From assembly GCF_000002995.4 (NCBI RefSeq), contig NW_025062479.1:5201221-5265220 (forward strand): a stretch of DNA of 64,000 nucleotides, read 5' to 3'. Source of the DNA: Brugia malayi (taxonomy: Eukaryota; Nematoda; Chromadorea; Rhabditida; Onchocercidae). Positions 38,401 to 50,661 of the stretch are shown here, in pieces. The notes beneath the pieces were generated by a model, which worked only from the letters and a program-made list of their open reading frames with translations, did not search any database and was not told the origin of the DNA. A program made the position numbers and the translations under genes. The stretch's first letter is position 1; each line of letters begins with the position of its first letter.

Positions 38401-41400
38401 TAACTTTCTTATATTTTAATTCATATAACTCATACATAAGATTATTATTATTTTGAATCTTCCACACCTTTTATCGGACTCTATTTTTATCATTATTTAA
38501 GGTTGATTTTATTAGTGCGCATAGTAAAGACGAAACGGGTACTGGACGGTTAATACATCGACCAATATATCCAATGAAATCGTTCGTACCTGCATCTAAA
38601 AAAGTTTTGTCGTTCACTTCGTTCACGGAAGATTTTTCAGTGAATGTTAATTACGGAGAAATGAGAGAGCTTAGCACAGATCAGCTCATGTAGGTGTTTT
38701 AAGTCTTATTGTTTGTTTAAATCATTTATCGGAAAATTTATTCTCTTTAAACTAAAATTTTTGAAGTTATTCCTTTGATTTGCAAGTGGTTCTATATTTA
38801 TGACAGTATTGGATGTTTTAGGGAATTTGGTTCACTTAATATCAGTGAAATTAAAATAGATGGTGTTACGGATGTATATTTAAGGGAAACAGCGAAAGAA
38901 GGCACTATTTTCAAGGTTTTCTGTGTATTTCGAATATGCTTTGATTTTTATTATATTTTACATAATAGTTTAGTTTTAACAAACAAATATGCTCAGATAA
39001 GCAGTATATAAGATCAACAGTCAACTTTTTAGGGAATAAAAATCCATTTCGATTTGGATAATTCAGGAATTTTGCATGTTGACGGAGCCGAAATGTTATT
39101 GGAACAACCATCAAAAGCAGAGTCTACACTCGCTTGTAAGTATTTAGAAAGCCGTAGAGAAGGAAAATTTTGGAAGTCTTAATGAAGTTTGGTTTTTTTT
39201 TACACAGACTGGTGGAAAGCTTGTTTTAGCGAGGTTCTTAAATGCACTTTTTTTAAACATATTTTTTGTCTCCTTTTTTGTAGCACTTGCTGAGAAAATT
39301 ACTGGATTATTCTCTTCAAACAATAAGATGGATGAAACGCAAGAGAAAAATGAGGAAAGTTTGAAATCTGAAGAAATAAACGACAAAAGCTATAGTTCTA
39401 CTAATACTGCGGGAAATCAAACTAAAATCGAAAAGCCAACAGGCGATAATGTCAGTCTATAGTTACTTTTATAAATTCATTTAATTTATGGGCAATTGCA
39501 GTACGAGATGGAATTTTTTTTCTAACGAACTTTTTCCATGTCCATAAATTAAGAACTTTCAGTTCTTTACAGGTAACGAGCAGGCCAGCGGAAGCAAACA
39601 AAGTATGTTTCCACAGTTATTTCACTGAAAGTTATTCATTTATTTATCTGTTTATTTTTTCTTTAAGATTAACTTATTCCACTCATTTACTTCTTCATTA
39701 GCTCATTAAATTGTTACCAGCAATAAATTGACATTATTTGTGATTGGAGCTTCTTTAATTACTTCTGTGAGGCAGACTAAAAGAGAATAGTTTGTCTGCA
39801 TCTTTTACTTACATTTAATCAGCGCATTAATGAAGAAGAAACTGGTTTTATGTGCAAAAAATGTAACTTGAATTTTCAGTTATAGCTATGGATAGTTCTG
39901 AGGTCGAGCAAATATAATTTGCAAAGCTGTTAATCAATCATTGTTTCAAAAATATAATGTGTTATTCTCATTTCAGACAGCTACAAATGCGGCAGAAAAA
40001 AAGCAAGAAGAAAAGCCTCTACAGATTAAAATCTCCCTGAAGTTGATGGAAAACATACTAGATGTCCCGCCAATTTCCGACAGCGAAATTACTTCTGCGA
40101 AGAACAGGTGATCTTGATGGGTAACCACTCTCTATTTATAATTGGCTGGAACTGTGGCACTCCTGAAAATTTTCCGAATTAACTTGTCGAAATATGTGTT
40201 TCAGAATTGCTGAGTTTGAGAGGAAAGAAAGGGAAAAAGCGATTCGTGAAGAAGCACATCATAATCTTGAGTCATTAGCTGTTGATCTTACCGATAAACT
40301 TACTCAAGATGAATTCAGGGTATTGATATTTTTTGATTATTTTAAGAAACTGTCTTCAAATTTTCATATGAATTTTACTGAACTATTCAAAATTCTTTAC
40401 AGCGTTTTTTAACTGCTGATGAGCACATCGCTCTGCAGAAAGAGATATCACAAGTAAAAGCTTGGTTGGAGGATCATGTTGACGTGAATACTCCAACAGC
40501 TGAATTTATTCAAAATAGGAAGACAATCGATGACTTATTACAGCCGATCAAGATTCGCATGACAGAGGACCAGGTAACTTCCTGCTGTTATAAGAAATCA
40601 GTTTGAGCATTTCCCTAATTAATACTTTTACTGTTTGAGGAACGTCCTTCAGTGGTGGCTGAACTGATTTCAATGTTTAACCACACAGAAATATTTTTGC
40701 ATCTTGCACAAAACCTTACTGAAGCAGAAGTGTTTACAGAAGTTGAAATCAATACTTTAACAAAATTGCTCGATGAAACTAAGGTACACAAATTAATTAA
40801 TTAACGTTTTTGAAATTTCTTGATTTGAAAAATGAAAGAGTGTGGGAAAATGCTATACTAAAGTGAGTTGTTGAACTGAAGTGATTGTAATATATTTTGA
40901 CTTATAAATTCTAGGATTGGCTTACTACAAAAATGGAGTTGCAGAATACATTAAAACCAACGGATCAACCAGCACTTTCAGTGAGTGAAGGAAAGGAAAA
41001 GGTAAATACTATGTAAATAGTAAAACGAGTTTTATAGTTACAAAAATGAAAGATAGGAGACGGCTTTATGTTCAGAAGTAGAATCTTAGAAGCATAACTG
41101 TGTTTTGAGACAAAAATTTGCTTTTAAGTTGATTCAGGTCATGATTGAGAAGTCTGCAAAAACAGGAGTGTTTATACGATTATTCATAGCAGATTTTTAA
41201 AGTAATTTCGGTTTCAATGCAGTTGATTTCAGTTAATGTCACTTGATCGTGAGGTGAAGTATTTATTGAGTAAAATGAAGTTTGCGAAACCAAAAGTTAG
41301 AAAGGAAGAAAAAACTAAGCAAACAATTGCTGAAAACAGTGAAACATTGCCGGAAACAATAGAGGAAGTAAGGAAAGATTCGGATGAAAAATCAGATGAG

Positions 41401-41514
41401 ACATCAAGAGATGGGCAACCTCTCAACGATGCGAATAATGTAAGGGGAGACGAGGAACTGGAAAACGATGAACAAAAAGACGATAAAAGACAACATGATG
41501 GTTCAGAGCTTTAG
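35463..41514 (+). CDS. hyou1: HYOU1/GRP170, ER-lumen HSP110-family chaperone
   Basis: ER chaperone that holds unfolded proteins and acts as nucleotide exchange factor for BiP. Twenty exons, from 35463-35520 to 41233-41514, join in phase for about 937 residues (human 999). The first exon encodes a clean signal peptide (MNYKYILCLATIVSTFFTS), separated by 566 bases from exon 36087-36262. The ATPase domain opens AMSIDFGSQWIKMALVKPGV, has ITVPVFFNQAERRALVAAA near residue 163 and VVLMGGGSRVPLIQEFV near 369. Then come the beta domain, a short acidic or charged linker, and a C-terminal helical region with AEFERKEREKA, HNLESLAVDLTDKL and MSLDREVKYLLSKMKF. The tail is rich in E, D and K and ends QHDGSEL, not the KDEL/NDEL type expected for ER retrieval. 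Identity is firm. Confidence 0.97.
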
Positions 41515-41629
41515 TTGTTGCTTAATTTTACTTTTCATGGCCCATTATAACATTATTCATTTGTTGTTATTGTTTTGTTTATCATATAAGTGTGTGTAAA
41601 GTGATGGTGTGTTTCGTTCTGCCTCATTG

Positions 41630-41635
41630 AATAAA
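41630..41635 (+). promoter_or_regulatory. AATAAA polyadenylation signal of HYOU1
   Basis: AATAAA lies 116 bases after the HYOU1 stop codon, a normal distance for a short nematode 3' UTR. Confidence 0.7.
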
Positions 41636-44600
41636 CGATTTGCTCGATTAACGGGATTTACCATTTTATTATTCGTGATGATTCCAGCCCTTATTAAATT
41701 ATTCGTATAGAGTCACACTTATCAGAAAGGTGTCATTCATATCAATTTTTGTTGTTTTTCGCTGTGATAGTCTTATTATTTATTTTCTTTTTTCATTTTT
41801 TTCCTTATTTTATTCTCTTCATTTATGGTTTTCATTTTTCTTGTTTTGTGATTGGGATATTTTTTTTTTAGTTTGCTTTTTATTAGCACCTGTTATAAAA
41901 TCCGGCTTCATTCATCATATGTGTTTTGCCCTGACGGACATGGTTGGTCCAAATAATGCTCAATAGGAATCGAAGTGAAAGTTATGTGAGACAGATCTCA
42001 GATTCGGATGGAATATTTCATTACTGTGAAATTGGTGAAGTGGTGCTCATAACATGTACCTTATCATAATTATTTCCCGGTCAAGTTCTTTCATATTTGA
42101 CTTTTAACAAAAGTGGAGCTTCTGATTCACACATTTGCTTTTGTATGGGCTAATCTAAGGACAGAGGTGATGAAGTCATAGAATGCTATTGATAAGTTAT
42201 ATAATTCAAAACATTGGTAACCCACATGGATTAATAAAGTTTGATGGAACTGGTTGTTTGGTGTGCTGAATGTGATCAAACAAAGGTTTAAATGAATTTC
42301 CTGAACACCCATCTACCTTATTGGAACGTACGTAATAAATCCAGTTGTTTTTTGATATTTGGAAGTTTCTGGACATGATTTTATTCTTGTTTTAGCTCGT
42401 AATTTACGTTTTTTCCGGACTATTAGGATTATTAAGTTACCTGAATTATAACTTCGAATTTATATCAATTCACCTTTCGATTTTATATAAGCATATGCTA
42501 GTACTACTAATAACATAACCTGAATATTATGTACTTTTTCCATTTTAACAGAACTCTGGGGTATATGTGGAATATTTTCTATCTCGTTGGGTGCTTCAGT
42601 AACCTCTTATATCTCTTCCTGTTAAGTAGCATGTATTGTATATAAGGTGAGCTATACTGTGCTCGATGGGTTCAAATATCTCTTCAACTCGAACTGCTTG
42701 AATGTCAAAATTCAATTTAACAATGGAAATTAACTTATAATAAGCGGACTCCATCATTTCATTACACAAATTGATGACCACCATTACTTGAGATCTGTGG
42801 TAAGTTGCAGTCTGTTTAATGGTCGTTATGAATCTCATATTCATCACTTAGCAACATGTATTACCAAGGAGTGATAATGTACATAGCCGCTTACAAAAAA
42901 ATTACTTTTGTGGATTATTATCTTATCTGTTGGTAATCCACTTGAGATATTTCACAGCAGGTCCTACCAAAATTCCAGAAACAAGTTCGCTGAATTTCTG
43001 AATAAACACTTGTTGAAAAGGATTTTCCACGTTTTATGTGTATGATGCTTGCGTTTTACGAGAAAAAGTTTCTAAACTGCATTGGTATTAGTTTGTTGAC
43101 GCTCATAGTCACTATGCCTTTATTAGTTCTGAGAAATTATTTTTGTGTTGAATAAAGAATGCTTTTTAACAACGACAACCAAGAGTCATCTCTTGAGAAA
43201 GTATCTAATTCGTTTTCTTTTTTGGAAAGCTTTATGCAAAAACTGCTAAAATTCCTCGAATAAAAGCAGTCTCACTCATCCGTTCGATCCTATTTAAATG
43301 TAAAGAAATGAAGTAAGTCTTTCCCTTTTTTTATCCTATCATCCCAAGCTCCCCACCCTTTAAACTTCTAATTCAATGGTGCGCCGAATACAGGTACTTA
43401 TCCTTTCAAAACCCATCATCCGAACTTCTGCACCTCGACGAACCCCTCCTCTGGTTATGCTCTCTTCCGTCAGCTATCAAATACAGACACATACACATGC
43501 AAACATGCGGACATACATACACACACAGTCTGTTCGCAACATCACTGCTAATTGTTATAGGAGGCTGATTTATGGATGCTAATAAAGGTACGTAAATTTT
43601 TTTGCGTATCACTGCAAGCAGTGGTATTTATTTCCTCCATTACCTGTCCAGCTAAACTGTTTAGACATGGATTGGCGCCTGTCTTATTGTTACTCTTATT
43701 ATTTGCGATAACATTTACTAATTGTTCACTAATTTCCATAAATCACACTAATACTGGTTAAACACCGTACTACTTTATATAAATATTCATAATTAAGCAT
43801 TTCTTGTTCATTTACTAAATTTCATTGTGACAGTAATACATTTGTCGTCCTTCCATGTTATGTGATGCAAAATTTTTTGGAAATCAGAGCTATTATTGTT
43901 AAACCGTGAATTGAACTTTCGAAATCATAAGCGATGACCACCAAATACTTCAATTCTTTCCAAAAAAGCTATTTATAAACGCTGCTAAAAATGATTATTT
44001 TTCTGAAATCTTTAACTAGCAACAAATTTCCACCATACACAATGGAAAAAAACACCCTGAAGCATTCGCAAAATGTTTAGTTCTTAGAATCTTTGTCTAT
44101 AAAGTATTTAGTAGTTTTCTTGCAGTTTGAATTGTATGTCAACCTGGAAATAAAGCTTTCATCATTATTATCTTTATCGATGCTAAATTAAACTAAATGC
44201 TCATGAAATCCGATATATTTGTTATTTTTATAGATGTCTTTTTCAAAGTGATTGTTAACAGCTATCATTAACAAAAACTATCATTTGTCTAGAACATATT
44301 TCCTTGAGCAAGTAAAAACATTGTCATTTGGAGTTTTTAATTGCATACACTTGTCCATGCTTCCATTTAGCTTGTGTTCATCTGCGTATCCATATGCTTG
44401 ATTTTAGTGTTTTAAAATAATAGAATGCTGTTTCATTGTACAGAATGATGTGAAAAGAAAACTATTCGATTTGTTTCAGAAGAAGAAATCCTTATTTGCA
44501 GTGAGTCAGAAAAAAAAATTGCTACTTCCTTAATCTGTTTTACCATAATTTAATTGGAACACGGATTTCCTCGAGATTTCATATCGAAATTTTCTTTTTT

Positions 44601-45588
44601 TTTTTTGCTGCAATACTTCCATTCTGAAATTTTGTTGGTACTTCATCGTTCAGAATTTTCCGAGATTTTATATGGTAGCGGATAGAATAAGACATGACTT
44701 CTCCATTATTTGCTAATCAGTGACGTGTTTGTTGACCATTCCACTCGATATTTTACTGTTTCAATGTGGAGCACACGTTATTTCTAAAAGAGAATGTTCT
44801 GAAAAAATTTATAAGTAGTGAAAGTTAACTTAAAAGAAGGACAAATACATAACTCAAGCACAGGTATGAATGTTTTATGAATTTCAAAATATGCTTCAAA
44901 TATTCAAAGATAGCGTTCGTATTAATTTGTCCCGTTTTTCTTTTTGTTTCCCAAGTAGTTATCGGGTTCAATCGATAAATATTTTTATTCTATCAAGAGA
45001 TATTAAATTTCAAGACTCATTTTATTCCACCCTAACCTTACAATTTGTTTTTGTAAATGTTATGAAAGAGCTCCTAACAGTTTATGTAAATCAATTTGCA
45101 AATGACAAGCCACTAGCTCACTCTAATCTTTTGCATTAAACCAGCTAAAACGGTTCAAAGACATTGTATAAGTTTTTTTTTTTTTTTTTCAACAATAAAT
45201 GCAAAAATAGTGTTGCTAAGATCTTTCGCTATTTATGATTCACATAAGAAGTAAGCAGAAAAGACGAAAACAGAATATTTTTTGCAAATTTATTGTCACC
45301 CGATCCGAAAATGACTCTTCTAGCAATCTCAATGATTGTTTTGGAAAAATACTGAGCAGATCCATTTAGTGTCATGTCGCTCGCTCATGTAACAAAATAA
45401 GCAGCAGCAGGACTCACTGTATTACGAAGCTTGAAATGAAGAACGAAAACTAAATACGGTAAGAAATCAAGAAGTGAGTTAGATTACATTCTGATTACCA
45501 TTGAATTTTTGGCAATGTTTTTGTTATTTTCAAGAGAATCGAGCACTAGCCACAAAAAGGCACATTATTGTTGTGGTGGTTGTACGTA

Positions 45589-45666
45589 ATGAGTGATGCC
45601 GATGCGTTATGTGAGACAAACCAAGTATTTCAATTACTTTTACTGCGTCTTGCTAAATCTTGTCAG
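45589..45666 (+). other. Possible orphan first exon
   Basis: An ATG opens 26 codons (MSDADALCETNQVFQLLLLR and a few more) directly followed by a CAG|GTAACT donor. Its phase 0 matches the CTTCAG acceptor at 47811-47816 in front of the FGF frame, so it could be a distant first exon of that gene. It could equally be chance; no homology was recognised. Confidence 0.2.
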
Positions 45667-47834
45667 GTAACTTACAAATAATTTATCCTCGTTTTAGACT
45701 AAAATTTAGTAATCTATAGGAAAATAAAACTTAAAATTAAAAATTTTTGATCTGAAAAAGTTATATGACGAAATGATACAGGAAAAGTGAAATCCATATA
45801 ATTGCATTTTGTTTCTGGTTTACTTGAAATTCCAGTTTCAATTCTGATGACTTCCTTCATTGCACCAATAATCATTTTAACCGAAAGTTCCATGTTAAAA
45901 TATCTTGAATGATAAAACTTGAATGCATGTGCTAAAGTTTTTTCGGCGAACTTTTTACTGGTTTGAAGTAATTTTTAGTTCAAATGCCGCTTTAAAAGTA
46001 AATTTTTTTGTATTCATATAGCTTTATTTTTCTTCCCATTTTTGATTTATTTCAACTTTTTTTTACCACTGCTTTTTTGAACGCTTTCGTATGTTAATAC
46101 TTATAAAGCTCGAAAAATTCATTTTTACATTTTTGAGAGCAATTATAGATCACTTGATTCCAACTTGATATGGACTAATTCTTGTTGTGACAGTATTAGA
46201 TCGCGTGCCATTAGAAAATCAAAATTGTTCCAGATTAAAGTTGCTTCATCTATACTTCCATGTTTTCTAATTTTCAAATTACCATTGTAGAATGGAAAAA
46301 AATTTGGATTATTAGAGTCTTCGAAGTCCAGAAAACCTTTGAAACTTATGTAATGGTCACTGACTAATATTGTATAGAAAATTTAAGAAACAGCATATAT
46401 ACAACTTGCCAATGGCCCTCTTTCACCATGATAAAATTGACCATGCGAATAGACAATCGAAACATTTCACTCATTAGTTACAGTGTGTTGCTGTTATTTT
46501 AATAATTTTAAGATTTTAAAATCATTTATTACATTTCAAATTTGTGTCATGATACCGTTGGCTCCAACTGTCGCAAATATATGTAACTGTATATCTTAGC
46601 AATGACACTTCATTTTCACAGCTTATGTCCTTCCCACCGGCTTACGGTATCTATCATCATAATGTGTACATCTGTTTGTTTGTGCGAAAGACGAAAAATA
46701 TTAATGGGACATAAATAGATGAAAATATAAATAAATAGATGAAAACATTCGATGCAAAAAGAAGTGAAGAGGAAAGGATTAAGTGGAGTAATCTTCTACA
46801 GCGTTGTAATCAAATAGCATTTCATCCCGATCACTTAAAATTAGTAATCTGATCAGTAGCATTAATTTGTATCATTTACTAAACATTCTTGTTAAACGGA
46901 CAATCTTGAAGGACCAGACACTCCAAAGATGGCAACACTTATTTGCCTGTTTAATCTGAGTTTTATTTTGAATATTAAAAAAGGAAAACTTTTGAACCCG
47001 GAATAATAAGTTGTTTTAATTAATGCCCTATAGGTATATGGACGAAACGTGGATTCTTTAAGTATTTTTTTGTTTCTCATACGAATCAATTCGCTAGCAT
47101 TAAGATTCCATGCCAGAATCAAAGTAGCATGTGCAGAATAAATGGTTCCAAGGTTTCACAAATTCGAATTTAGTTTGAATCCTGGTGAAACGTTAAAGTG
47201 TTTTTTAATTGCAAAAATCACGTATTTACCAAATTTTTACAAAATTTGTTACTCTTTCGAAGAAAAATTCGAAGAAAAACATCGAAGAAAAATTTACTTC
47301 TGCAACTATGTTTTTGCCATTTCTCCATCCTCTGGAAAAATGCATCGATAGAACAACAAATCAAAAAACATTGCAAAATACACAAAAAGTGTTGCCAAGA
47401 AGAACATTTCTAAAATAATTCTGAAAATTTCGAACCAATTAACTGCATATTACAAGGCACTTAAATTTCCAATTTTTTTCAGCTTAGTAGAAATTCTATA
47501 GGTTTCAAAAATTAGATATGTTGATATCATACAAGATATGACCCCTCACGGAGTCTTTAGCTCCTCTAGTAGTTCTTCAAGATCTGAAGCTTTTTACTTT
47601 TCCACATTCTAATTATACTAATTATATGAATCCAAAATATAGATCATAAATGAAATCGTTCTGGGATTCATCTCAGTAGACTAACATTTCAAGATGCAGA
47701 GCCAATTTGAATGAAAGTATATGACATCTTGTTGATGTTATGCTCATATCAAAAATGGAAAAAAAATTATTAGTTCTCACTCATTCGAGATTCATTTTAA
47801 AATTGGTTAACTTCAGAAAAATCTTTTTAATACA

Positions 47835-50661
47835 ATGACGAAACTGCTGGTGAAGAAAAATCTAGTTTTTATTGTTTATGACGGCTTATTGAATTTTAGA
47901 TTACTGACAATCACTCAAATGGCGAGCCTGATGCCGATCGGTGAAGCAATCACCGTTTGGCAGCTTTACAGTCGATGCAGTTCTGCTTTTGTACAGATTT
48001 TCCTGAAACATGCTAATGCAAGAGGGCAACAATTTAATCATTGTTTAAGTTTGTTGTTTGATATTTAAAAACCTTTTCGATCGCAGCTAATAACTGATCA
48101 AATCAATTTTCAATTCTTGAAAAGTGCTGTATTTTTCAATTTTAGTGAATAAGTTAAATTGGAATGGTTGCAATTTTTTAGCCGATTTGTTAATGCACGC
48201 AGATAATGAAGGACGCATTCGAATAGAAAATGCTCTTACTGGCAAATTTATATGCTTTAATAAACGACAAAGGCTTGCAATTAGAGTAAGTATTTAATAA
48301 TTCAAATAACCTTCATGCAATGAAATAAAATCTTTAGACTTGATTTGAAATCAAAATTATTTTGTTTGAATGCAAATTATATGAAAAGTTTCATATGCCC
48401 TTCGGAGGAAAGTACGCCAGGCTAGGAAATATGCCGAAAATCAATCTTCATTCTTTGTCTCGACTTTAGATGTTACACCTCATTTTGCCGAATTATTTTG
48501 GTCTTTTTTTTTTTTTTTTTCACAAAAAGTCAAATAATGTGCCTGTAGGTAGCTTGTGAATCAACGTATTAGTTTAAAGAGAGAAATGGTATTATAACAT
48601 TTTGATCTTTTAAAAATTGGTTTTCAATAAAGACAAAAATGCTGAAAGGATGTTCCAGTAAGACGAAAGGAATTAATTTACTATACAACACCAAAATATT
48701 TTTTAAATTTTATAATCAAGAAAGCATTTGGCACCATAATTTTCATTCTATGAAAATATCATGAAAGTCAATTCAGAAGTTTTTGTTGGAAATCAAAAAA
48801 AAAAAACGATTTGTCATCGCTGCCTATTGAAGTGATCTTCGCATTTCCACTGTTATTGTTTAATGAAAGTAGCTTTTTTTTTTCTGGGATATTTCTAGCA
48901 TTATTACATTGGGAAAATTAGTATTGTATTGGGAAAATTTTATTCTGCTTCTGTCTTTTGTTACACTTTATCGGAGGTAACATTATATCGCTATCATCAC
49001 CAGAAATATTAAACGCCAAAAAATAAAAAGAAAAAGAGAAAATTTGTCCACTTTCAAATTCCGCAAACTAAAATCGCATGAAAAAATAAGTGATAAAATG
49101 TTGCTACTATCATTTAATGTCTTCCTCATATAAGATACTCTAACACGGGATTCAGGTCAACCATATCCAGATATATAGGTAACCACAAATCCAAAAAAAA
49201 TTTTTTTTAAATAATACTGTCATGATTATAAACATATTCTGAAAGAATTCTGAAAGATACATTATAACAGAATTCAAAGAATTCAATTTCTTGCAACAGA
49301 GTATCCGATGAATTTTTCAGAGTGACGGAATGGATGACAAATGTCTTTTCCGTGAACAACTAACGTCCTCTGGATATACAATGTTTCAATCCGCATGGAA
49401 ACAAAATTTATTTCTTGGGTTTAACAGGTTTTTCTTCAAATCATTTTCTTTAAATTAAATTGAGAACAATATCATAATACTTTGACGAGAAAATACATAA
49501 AAGAAGGTGATAATTCGGTTCATGAAAAAACTTTAATTTGAGTTCATTGATTTTTTTTTTTTTGCGATAATTTCATAAAGGATTGGAAAGATAAAGAGGT
49601 GGGGTAAATAGTGAGGAAGAAAGGAGCTATAAATTGTCTACAAATTATGTTTTACAACAGTGGAAGAAAACAAAAGTGTGGGCCATTTTTAGAAATAACC
49701 GAATGGGCAAAACTTCTAAAAAGCGATAACAACAACAATAACGAAATATTTCTTCATACCCTTTTGTTCTTGGAAAATTTTGGCACATAAAAAAGAGCCA
49801 TATTTACTGAACTTTGTCCATTAAGGGTACATTAAATAAGATATATTGTAAGAGAAACTTCTTTTTACCTGAGAAAAATAAGCTATTAGAAATAAATGAT
49901 ATTTGACTTACAATTTCTCGCGATTTGTTTTGGAAGTTGAAGTGCAGCTGTCTTTGAAATATTGAAGAATATTTGTTAAAACTGAGGACTTTAATTTTAA
50001 AATACGACGTGACACATGGTAATAGTAAATGATCAGTCTGATGGAAACAGGTATTCAGTGTTCAAAATTTCAACCAATCAGTTAAAACTTTTACCTTCTA
50101 AACCGTTGCCAAACTTCGTCGCACTCCTCATTTTGAGGGAAAGAAGAGGAAATAAATGTATATCTTTCTGAATGAAACAATGCAATATTAGCTCACTGAG
50201 AAAACGCACCTTACACTTGTTATTGAAAAACATACTAAAAAATTTGAACAAAACTCTAGTCAAATTTGATGTCACTTAATGCTTGCTGATGTACGACAAT
50301 TCCGTACCTTGGAATAATGAAATCTGCGTGGATTATTTCCCACCACATGCAAATCTAGATTTCGCTTTGCCCATTTCTTTTTTTAAACAGTCACCATTAT
50401 ACTAGAGTTTTATATAATTCTTCACAGCAATATTACCTTTTCAGAAAAGGGAAGTTTCAAGATCCATCACAAATCAACACAAAAAGGCGGTGTTTTTTAT
50501 TTATCAAATTGTTGCGTGAAGTAAAATCAACACGGCTAACGTCCTGTTCAAAATCAGAAAAGGATGATCAAACAGAATTGGATCTCGAGTCAAAACGACA
50601 GCGCTATTTATATGATGTTGTTCGAGAATCGTTACTAAGTCGAATTCGAGCTACAACATAG
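47835..50661 (+). CDS. egl-17: EGL-17/FGF8-like secreted fibroblast growth factor
   Basis: Secreted ligand for an FGF receptor; in C. elegans EGL-17 guides migrating sex myoblasts. Four exons: 47835 to about 48048 (donor 48042 or 48048, same phase), 48182-48285, 49321-49427 and 50445-50661, giving about 211-213 residues, near C. elegans EGL-17. The beta-trefoil core shows VWQLYSRCSSAFVQIF, which matches FGF8 (TYQLYSRTSGKHVQVL), then GRIRIENALTGKFICFNKRQ, CLFREQLTSSGYTMFQSAW and NLFLGFNRKGKFQDPSQI. A basic C-terminal tail ends ESLLSRIRATT. The N-terminus LVKKNLVFIVYDGLLNF is only weakly signal-like. A CTTCAG acceptor 18 bases upstream of the ATG suits trans-splicing. Family is firm; FGF8/EGL-17 subfamily is likely. 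Confidence 0.9.

Larger units (their letters stand above)
41515..47834. other. Long intergenic region between HYOU1 and the FGF gene
   Basis: This 6.3 kb stretch starts with HYOU1 3' UTR. It includes a short CA/TA-rich patch at 43481-43529 inside a slightly more GC-rich island (about 43.37-43.57 kb). A possible small exon at 45589-45666 is listed separately. A T-rich acceptor, CTTCAG, ends at 47816, 18 bases before the FGF start codon. No other gene was recognised. Confidence 0.5.

Noticed and set aside
43376..43760. Overlapping frames on both strands in a slightly GC-rich island
   Set aside because: They are driven by a CA/TA microsatellite (TQTHTHANMRTYIHT-type text), with no splice context or homology.
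47142..47418. Three overlapping plus-strand frames rich in K, F and N
   Set aside because: Three frames open at once in AT-rich, GAA/AAA-repeating DNA points to composition, not coding.
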